From: Sorghum bicolor
Taxonomy: Eukaryota; Streptophyta; Magnoliopsida; Poales; Poaceae
Assembly (NCBI RefSeq): GCF_000003195.3
Contig: NC_012870.2
Location: forward strand, 35,032,741-35,096,740
DNA length: 64,000 nt
Direction of reading: 5' to 3'
Below the pieces are notes generated by a model. The model saw nothing but the letters and a program-made list of their open reading frames with translations, was not told where the DNA came from and made no database searches. The position numbers and the translations under genes were made by a program. Shown here piece after piece: positions 57,001 to 64,000 of the stretch (position 1 is its first letter; the number at the start of each line of letters is the position of its first letter).

Positions 57001-57202
57001 GCTGCCCGCGCCTCTTCTTAGGCGGGGAGGCGTGGTGGTGAGGGCGTCTTGGAGCCTTCAACCGTGCTGGCGTAACGCGGACTCCTCCTGGTCCTTTGAC
57101 CGAGAGCAAGATCATGTCGTAGCCGAAGCCCGTAGACATGAACTCGAGACTCCCAAACCAAATCACCGTGGAGTGCGGAAGCGGCGAGGCAGGAGTAGCC
57201 AT
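54050..57202 (-). CDS. Element F gag-protease
   Basis: I prefer the ATG at 57202 (MATPASPLPHS); the frame is open further up only because it crosses the primer site and LTR. The N-terminal 490 residues are Arg/Pro-rich and disordered. The gag core follows (KYNGETKPELWLADFRLACQ, FLSDTARRWLEELP, SGTTSRDLVRELGRNRPQTV), then a zinc-like CPYHKGGANHKLKDC. The protease loop VLMDGGSSLNII has its catalytic Asp, with AIIGRPGYAKFMAIPNYTYL as its second motif. No stop within; it appears intact. Confidence 0.9.
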   Translation of the reverse strand: MATPASPLPHSTVIWFGSLEFMSTGFGYDMILLSVKGPGGVRVTPARLKAPRRPHHHASPPKKRRGQHHRGPLASTRPTTRARQDAGHGSATPSDRATSATTQHHATTGGDASRAPSPTAARLPPRGLFSPRAALPFGLDNAAASLAKTICPNAQTYVERPMVIPRSSEERRPTSELPDLSQVRGLRRLGPGRYSITSLRQRWLEEGRECFHAAEPDSDSETDSYDPTRECYHLDGAAETTDETRDAVAGGRAPAAQEDPRTPGNDGRFDPLPQEDRTAQLAQLRELKMKLDEDRERLVLLEQILEQDLPYPPGGSVRRRAREVHRQIVGDTEAEQPVGRFPRAGQNVVAATMLLRNMPEPSNSQDRRIRDEVQTLLQVAAVQQAESSASRRRGAATEKRDEQPLIEEEVSVQQQPPPRGRKTALILPADNQRRHDARHDVKENRRRRHGDAEERGYSAHRGGRYDSDEDRVAPEPPGPRVFSRAIRSTPLPSPFRPPTSIAKYNGETKPELWLADFRLACQLGGARGDDRAIIRQLPLFLSDTARRWLEELPANQIHNWVDLVRVFEGNFKGTYIRPGNSWDLSKCKQKTGETLREYARRFSKQRTELPHIPDHDVILAFVSGTTSRDLVRELGRNRPQTVDELMDVVANYAAGEEAVGAFFSSEGRKGKQPVDEEGTSNRGLKKNKKKQKVRQFHQGDSGDDLVATMDRKKPRGPPEGGIFDKMLEEPCPYHKGGANHKLKDCRMLRKHFDGQGLKKDARDDSKKEKAGGKEDNKDDDGFPAVHDCYMIYGGPSTQLTTRQRKRERREVFAARMAVPQYLSWSSTPITFDREDHPDKVVAPGVYPLVVDPIIVNTRLSKVLMDGGSSLNIIYLETLDLLGIDRERLQPSVGGFHGVVPGKKALPVGRIDLPVCFGTAANFRKETLTFEVVGFRGTYHAIIGRPGYAKFMAIPNYTYLKLKMPGPKGVITISSSFEHAYECDVECVEYGEAVESSTELVAKLEAMAAEAPEPKRHAGSFEAVEGTKKIPLDPNNSDGKVLTISTDLDPK

Positions 57203-57240
57203 CCGGAAAGTGGTGGGAAATCGGTGAAAAACACGCAGGA

Positions 57241-57258
57241 CCCCTACCTGGCGCGCCA
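57241..57258 (-). other. Element F primer-binding site
   Basis: TGGCGCGCCAGGTAGGGG on the minus strand, two bases from the LTR. tRNA not assigned. Confidence 0.75.
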
Positions 57259-57260
57259 AC

Positions 57261-58308
57261 TGTCGGTGTTTTTTCCCCGGGGGGGTCACACCAACGAGTA
57301 AATTTGTATGCGTGCTCCCCTTTCCGGATGGTGATGCAAGAAGACACAGAGATTTATCCTGGTTCGGGCAAGAGAAGGCCCTACGTCCAGCGGGGGGAGA
57401 GAGTTTGTATTATCTTGCACCTAAGTGCTTGTACAGGGGCGAATACAAGCGTGGAATGAAATGTGTCGCTCTACTACGTGTGTGTGTGTGTTCTTGCGTT
57501 GAGATGTCCCCCTCTTCTATTCCTGAGTCCCTCCTTTTATAGCTCCAAGGAGAGACAAAGGGTACATGCATAGATATTAGAGTAGGGATCGATAGCCGCA
57601 TGGAGCGCTGACCTACTCGAGACTTCCGTACGTCATGGCCTCGAGCCGTCCCATCTTGATAGCTTGGTGATGATTACGCGTGCTCCTGCGTGCTGCCCTG
57701 CCAGCCGCCTTGTGCTGGTTCTGAGATCGCATGCTCGTTATGGTATGGTGGCGGATCCGGCGGAGCAGCTGTGGTGTTGTCAGTCGATGCCCGACTTGTC
57801 CCCGGGAAGGGACCTCGTTCGGTCGAGGGTCGGGCGCCGCGTAATAGGCTGATATCCGGAGCGCTGACCTTGGGTGTCTCGAGCGGGTCCCGATTAGACG
57901 TTCCATCCTCGTTTCCCGCGTCCTGACACACCCTGGGTCGTTCGGTGGGAAGGCTGCAAAAAGAACGATGGGACAGAAGCTTGTTCCCTATCACGCCTTC
58001 CGTGACCCGTGTGTTAGGTGGGAAACGTCAGATGCATTTAATGTTCCCGCCCGCGTGCGCGCGTCAGGCGGCGGACAGTGTCCTAACGCTCGACGTCTCT
58101 CGGTTTGCTCGAGCCCGCTTCCGTCTTCGACGGTAGTCGTTGCTCAAGCCCTGACCGATTCGCTCGACGCTATTTCCGTATTCGAGGCTGCGACCGTCGA
58201 TGGCGGCGCGTAAGTAAGATTAAAGCGTCGAATTGGGGGTCCCAACCTTCGTACGGGCAATCTCATAATGCGCATCGCTGAGGGTACCCCTTACCGATAC
58301 CCTCGACA
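57261..58308 (-). repeat. Element F 5' LTR
   Basis: 1048 bases, partner of 45642-46691. Confidence 0.95.
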
Positions 58309-58313
58309 ACTTG

Positions 58314-59280
58314 TTTGTGTTGCAAATCTATATTGATGATATCATATTTGGATCAACCAATCAAGAATTTTGTGAGGAGTTTGGCAACATGATGGCTAAT
58401 GAATTTGAGATGTCAATGATTGGAGAGCTTAGTTACTTCCTTGGTCTTCAAATCAAGCAATTGAAGAATGGCACATTTGTGAGTCAAGGCAAGTACATAA
58501 AAGACATGCTCAAGAAGTTTGGTATGGATGATGCAAAATCAATTAGCACTCCAATGGGAACAAATGGAAGCCTAGATAGTGATACAAGTGGAAACATGGT
58601 GGATCAAAAGTTGTATCGGTCCATGATTGGAAGCCTACTCTATGTGACCGCATCAAGATCGGATGTCATGTCAGTGTATGCATGTGTGCAAGATTCCAAG
58701 CCTCACCAAGAGAAAGTCATTTGAAAGAAACAAAAGAATATTGAGGTACTTGAAGCATACACAAAATGTTGGTTTGTGGTATCCTAAAGGTGCAAAGTTT
58801 GAACTTGTTGGATATTCCGACTCGGACTATGCAGGATGCAAAGTTGAAAGAAGAAGCACATCGGGCACATGTCAACTATTGGGAAGATCACTTGTCTCAT
58901 GGTCATCCAAGAAGCAAAATAGTGTTGCACTATCAACCGCCGAAGCAGAGTACATTGCGGCCGGTAGTTGTTGTGCACAAATTCTATGGATGAAGGCAAC
59001 ATTGAAGGATTTTGGAATCAACTTCAAACAAGTGCCATTGCTATGTGACAATGAAAGTGCCGTGAAGCTCACCAACAATCCGGTTCAACACTCAAGAACA
59101 AAGCACATAGATGTCCGCCATCACTTCATAAGAGATCATCAACAAAAAGGGGACATTTGCATTGAGAGTATAGGCACCGATGATCAACTTGCCGATATAT
59201 TCACCAAGCCACTTGATGAGAAGAGGTTTTGCAAGCTAAGGAATGAATTGAACATACTTGACTTCTCAAATATGTGTTGA
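58314..59280 (+). pseudogene. Element C RT active site to RNase H
   Basis: Resumes with LQIYIDDIIFGS (RT catalytic pair), then SMIGELSYFLGLQIKQ and RSMIGSLLYVTASRSDV. The frame breaks near 58665-58730 and RNase H continues (VGYSDSDYAGCKVERRSTSG, LSTAEAEYIAAGSCCAQILW, HIDVRHHFIRD, ADIFTKPL) to TGA at 59278-59280. It is the downstream half of the gene split by element F. Confidence 0.9.
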
Positions 59281-60397
59281 TGCACCCCCACTATGTGACA
59301 TGCCTCTCCTTCAAGCAAAGCAAGGTAAAATTGTTTGACATGTCATCCATTCTATGCTAAGGACTTGTTTAGTGCATCTAGTCATTCCTTACATATCTAA
59401 GGATCATTCATGAAAAACAATTGAATTTGATGTTTGTATGGTACCACTATTGCTTTTATGCTTGACTTGATCTAGTGGTAGCATATGACATGTTTATGGG
59501 CTTGCAATCCTAGTGTTTGATCTAGAATATGAGCTATAAGTGTTTAACTCAACATGGTACAAGATAACCCTCATTTGGAGGTGTGAAGAAGCTTGTCCTT
59601 GGATCAAACCGAGTTAAATATCTTAGACAAGTAATATAGATTGGACCAATTTGGGAAAATGATCTCACTTCACATGGTTTCACACTAACCTAACTAAAAT
59701 TTGAGCTCACCTTTTTGTGGTCATTGATGACAAAGGGGGAGAGAATTTCCCAAAGATTTAAGATAGGGGTTCCCAAAGATTTAAGATAGGGGAGTAACAT
59801 GATAAAGGGGATCAATTAAAATTTGAAGCACACAAGTAGGGGGAGCAAGCTCATAAACTTGTTTGTTGCATTTGAATGTGCATAACATATGTTTGCTTGC
59901 ATTTGCATTAGCTTTAGAAGCTTTCTCTCTGATGCCTTGCTTGTGTGGTGTATGCTAGTTGTAGGCTTGATTGATGAAATGATGAACTAGCATACATAGA
60001 TAGTGTAACTAGACTTTTAGTTGTTTCACAAGTGGTACTAGAACCTTGTTTATAATGTTGATCTCACGGGGTTTTCTAGTTTTGTGAATGTCTAGTTACT
60101 AATGGTGCTAAGGATGGTGTACATTAGCAACTCCGGTCGGTATCACGCTTCAAAGGTCCATTCTTTACACCTTAGCATCATTTGGTAGAAATTGACTCCA
60201 ATTTTTCCTATTCAAGCATATGTGCAAGCTTTCAAATCCAAACTCTTAGCACATATGTAGGGGGAGCAATTGCTACCAAATTTGGGTTTATGAAACTTGT
60301 CCATAATATTTGCAAATGATAAAATGCTTGGACAAGCAACATAAATCTAAGAAAAATTTATTGAAAATCTTTGTAAAAAGGGTTGTCAGCAATTACC
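59281..60397 (+). other. Element C pol-to-LTR spacer with repeated purine tracts
   Basis: Non-coding. Purine tracts GGGGGAG occur at about 59735, 59839 and 60260 ahead of the main one. A 24-base direct duplication lies at about 59748-59795. Confidence 0.7.
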
Positions 60398-60410
60398 AAA
60401 AAGGGGGAGA
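60398..60410 (+). other. Element C main polypurine tract
   Basis: AAAAAGGGGGAGA directly before the 3' LTR, Sirevirus style. Confidence 0.85.
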
Positions 60411-60411
60411 T

Positions 60412-62302
60412 TGAAAGCCCTAGTTTGGTTTTGGATAATTGATGAAACACTAGTACTAACCTCTATACTAAGCGTGTGTAGACTTAATGAGGTTGGTACA
60501 TGCCAAGTAATGGAGCAAGTGATGATCATGGTGATAATGGTGATGGCCACAAGGTGATCAAGTGCTCAACTTGGAAAAGAAGAAAGAGAAAAACAAAACC
60601 CTATGGAGATCAAGGCAAAGGTATTGCTTAGGGTTTTGGTTTTGGTGATCAAGACACCATAGAGGGTGTGATCACACTTAGGATAGATAGCCGTACTATT
60701 AAGAGGGGTAATCTCGTTGTGAAAACGGTTGTCTAAGTGCCACTAGGTGATTGGATTCCTTGCATATGCATTAGGACCTAGTGAACTTTGAAGTAACCCT
60801 TGAAAAATGTTTTGAAATATGCTAACACACGTGCACAAGTGTGGAGACACTTTGGTGTTGGCACATGGAAGCAAGGGAAGTAGTTGAGTTCGTTTTGCAC
60901 AGTGCTTTCAAGCCGGACGCGTCCGGTATGAGGTCGGACGTGTCCGAGTTGAGGCATCGGACGCGGAAACAGTTTTCGCGTAGAGTTCGGTGTGCCTCGT
61001 CCGGTGAGTTCGCTTCTCAGTGAAAACTCTCTGAGTTTGCGTCAGGTGCACAACGACACCGGACGTGTCCAAGTTAGCGTCCGGTGCAAACTCTTCGTGC
61101 AAGAGCTCCCTGATTTTACGTCCGGTGCACACCGAACACGTCCGGTTTGTGAGTCCGGTGGTGTGACGTTTTGCGACGCTCCCTGAGTGTTGGTCCGGTG
61201 CACACCAGACGCGTCCGGTGTGACACCGGACACGTCCGGTATTTTCAAAAGCGAGAGTCTAGTGCCCTGTCAGTGTCAGAGGTAACGGCTACTTTCTAAC
61301 GGTCAAAGAGCACCGGACGCTGGTCTGGCTCATACCGGACGCATCCGGTGTGAACTAGGACGTGTGCGGTGTGGACACAGACTGTGGGGTAAACTGCCAA
61401 CGGCTAGTTGAAGCTTGGGACTTCTATTTATATGCCTTGGCTGGTTCATGCTCACTCTCTTGACTCTCTAACTTGTTGATACATCTTGTGAGCATACTCC
61501 CAAACATCCCACTCACCTTGTTCAAGTTTTGTTCATCAAAAGTTAGATTGGGAGAGATCCTAGTTGCATTTGCTTAGAGTTTGAGCATCTAGTGGCACTA
61601 GTGATCGTTGAGCAGCGGGTTTGCTTGTTACTCTTGGTGGTTGCCGCCACCTAGACGGCTTGGAGCTGCGAAGGAGTTTTGGCACGAGTTGGTGATTGTT
61701 CGTGGCCATCTCCCGGTGATTGTGAGGGTTCTTGTGCCTTCCCCGCCGGAGAGCCGAAAGGTAACTCTAGTGGATTGCTCGTGTCATTGAGTTACCTCAC
61801 TTGTGGGTAGGTTCTTGTGGTGTCCTAGTGAGGACGAGGTTCGTGCTACACCTCTTAGCCACCGAACCACCAAGTGTTGGTTGATACAATGGGGACGTAG
61901 CGTGCCGGCAAGCACGTGAACCTCGGGAGAAAATTGTCTGTCTCCATTGTGATTGTTCATTGGATTTCTCCCAGTGATTGGACTTCATATTATTGATTGA
62001 TTCATCTCCTCTACGCGGCGGTATAAAGATCAAACCATCTCTTTTTACATTCCCGCAAACTAGAGTAGCTTACTTACTTGTATACAAACTTTAGGTAGCT
62101 CTCTAGTGTAAGTAGTGACATAGCTCTTGTGTGCCTAGAGATTATATCAACTAGAATTGTTGGATAGGTGGCTTGCAAACACCCCTTTAGAGCTAGAGCA
62201 AAAATCTTCGCTTTGTTATTTACTAACCTCTTGCTCTAGTGAGTTTGTAGAATTTTTAAATAGGCTATTCACCCCCCCTCTAGCCATATATAGGACCTTT
62301 CA
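60412..62302 (+). repeat. Element C 3' LTR
   Basis: 1891 bases, with the same CCGGACGCGTCCGG palindrome cluster (60913-61375) but fewer copies through small deletions. Followed by ACGAT. Confidence 0.92.
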
Positions 62303-64000
62303 ACGATAGCAAATATAGCCATCCGTGATCAAGTATCCACCAATCTCTCGTAGGTGACAGGAAATCACCCTGGTTCTACCGAGCTAAGCATGGCTAAGCA
62401 TCATTTCGATCCTGGACCTACTTAGGTAAGGTATAAGGTGGACAAGGTAGTCATTATGCAGCAAGGGTGTCATATCAATGCCTAACACTTAATACAACAA
62501 TATATAACCATAGTTAATTGACAGCTGGACATGATAACAAAATAGTAGGAGTCTTATAATGCTCCGGGGCTTGCCTTCGACGTAGGTGGAAGGACGGTGG
62601 TCGGGGCACTCCGGTAGGTCCTCCTCTTCCTCAGCTCCTTATCGTTGAGGTGGCTCCCTCTGCTGCTCCTCCGGTTCTGGTGGCGCAAATTCCAGGACCG
62701 TCACGGCCTTGGGCACACCTATGTATGCATGACAAGGCGGTAAACATAGGGAATGCACATATGATGCATAATGTCATGATGATAAGCCAAATGAATATGA
62801 AACAAGGTGCAAACATGACCTCAAGTTTCTAAGAGTAAGTGAATCACTAAATAAGTAAGTGCGTACTTCTTCTCTGGTAGAGAGGCTAACTAGACAAGCT
62901 AATCAACCTTAGCTACTCATATTTAACCACTGGTGTCATATACAGATCAACTAGTCACAAGTTCTATCTACAACTTAGTCACCAGTAGTCCAAACTAAGC
63001 AAGTAGACACTTTCTGGAAAGCTTAACAAATTGTCCACAATTCACTTTTAGACATCCCAGAAGGATTCTCAACCAAAATAGGCCGAAACAGACAAAGTTT
63101 GCTGGCTGTTCTGGAAAATCTAGAGAGCAAGCACTTCGCAGCAGCTTCTTGCAACAGTCATAACTCATAAACTACTCAGCCAAATGTCATGAAATTCGGA
63201 CACAAGACAGATAAGTAAGTTAGCTACAAGTTTGTTATAGACAAGTTTCCAAGAAAACTTCGTCTTCAAGCAGTTCTTAAGTAGATTCTACTAGCTACAC
63301 AGAATATGCTCTAGACAGGGCATAATTAGCAAAATAATATTTTAGCATATATTAAGAATGCAACATTGGTTCAAACCAAAATTACCAGTAGCTAGAATAT
63401 GTCTAAGAAACATCATAAAACATCATGGCAAGGTTTAAACTCATTTTTATTATCCCCTTTTCTATTTATTTAATTATTAAGATGATTTACTGAGCATGTA
63501 TCACAAGTGCTCCAAAAATTCTAATAAAATTACAGCAAGCTACCTAAGCTGCCACAAGGTTACTCTAAAAATGTCAGGGCTCATGCACATGCAGATTGTG
63601 AGATACAAAAATGACAAGCTAACAATGGCTCCAAGGGCATAAATGTGAAACCCTAACAAAAAGTGTCAAATAACAGATTTCAGATTTTTCCTAGCTTTTT
63701 TTACACATGATTACATCACTCAGCATGTTTCATCATAAAAGGAGTTATAATCTATTTACTAAAAATACCACAAGAAACTCCTATTTAAACAAGAAATAAT
63801 TATAACTCTACCAACAGGCATCCAAAAATTATGAGAAATTTATCAGAGCCTATACATAGCATGATAACAATCTCCTAAATTTGCAATGCCATAGAACTTA
63901 CAGATCTCAAGATATAATTACTTTCTATTTACCAAGGATTAAATCATAACTATTTATTTCTGTCAAAACATGGCATGTTTCATATTTTTAATAAAAACTA
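62303..64000 (-). repeat. LTR-type DNA of element B, right of the Copia insertion
   Basis: Continues 25042 after the ACGAT duplication. AT-rich, no coding frame worth reporting. Phrases near 63140-63240 resemble the leader of element A. The boundary between LTR and interior is not visible before the window ends. Confidence 0.5.

Larger units (their letters stand above)
45642..58308 (-). mobile_element. Element F: Tat-type gypsy element, pol deleted, antisense gene intact
   Basis: LTRs 45642-46691 and 57261-58308, flanked by ACTTG at 45637-45641 and 58309-58313. By eye the LTRs differ at six bases plus a GT-repeat length change. Minus strand: gag-protease, RT, then a deletion joining the RT thumb to the integrase core. 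Plus strand: a six-exon gene. GC-rich, with CTCGAG scattered throughout. RIRE2/Cinful-like by gag and protease. Confidence 0.92.
25048..62302 (+). mobile_element. Element C: Copia retrotransposon with Sirevirus features, carrying nested elements
   Basis: LTRs 25048-26974 and 60412-62302 are flanked by ACGAT at 25043-25047 and 62303-62307, so both ends are original. The site TGGTATCAGAGCC follows the 5' LTR. The purine tract AAAAAGGGGGAGA precedes the 3' LTR. Gag, integrase, RT and RNase H are readable in order on the plus strand but interrupted by CACTA element D with a large deletion, and by element F. The protease and the first half of integrase are missing. GGGGGAGATTG next to the 3' LTR, extra upstream purine tracts and palindromes in the LTR are Sirevirus traits. 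Confidence 0.9.

Overview
The window is plant nuclear DNA, almost certainly from a grass. The one host gene has split, GC-rich exons with GT-AG introns, and it sits in a sea of nested LTR retrotransposons, CACTA DNA and MITEs. The repeat families look panicoid (sorghum, maize or sugarcane type), but I cannot name the species. I see no bacterial features, tRNA, rRNA or CRISPR array.

Layout. (1) 1-16122: a decayed Ty3/gypsy element 'A' on the minus strand. Its left part lies outside the window. Its 5' LTR is split by a second, pol-less Athila-like element 'G' at 6200-14451. (2) 16123-23775: a gene island with a mini-CACTA, a plus-strand SDS22-like leucine-rich-repeat gene (three coding exons, 606 aa, two related MITEs in intron 2) and a GC-rich pseudogene fragment. 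(3) 23776-64000: a Russian-doll nest. LTR-type DNA 'B' is split by a Copia element 'C' with Sirevirus traits (25048-62302, target-site duplication ACGAT). C holds a truncated CACTA element 'D' (from 27670), which holds a very young Tat-type gypsy element 'E' (29816-42176, duplication GTAGT, LTRs differing at one base in 691). C also holds gypsy element 'F' (45642-58308, duplication ACTTG, LTRs about 0.6 percent different), inserted just before the RT active-site codons of C. LTR divergence falls in nesting order: C, then F, then E.

The most interesting signal is shared by E and F. Each carries, between its 3' LTR and the end of pol and on the opposite strand, what looks like an intact six-exon gene with its own TATA box. 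All splice phases agree. The E gene encodes a plant-mobile-domain protein with a coiled-coil tail (933 aa). The F gene encodes a PF04195-like protein with an acidic/basic middle and a coiled-coil tail (1298 aa). Antisense orientation would protect these introns during retrotransposition. In F the antisense gene is intact although RT, RNase H and integrase are partly deleted. Each element is also saturated with its own short motif, ATCGGC/GCCGAT in E and CTCGAG in F, running through LTR, coding and non-coding DNA. I propose, as inference only, that the antisense proteins and the dispersed motifs form element-specific regulatory or anti-silencing systems.
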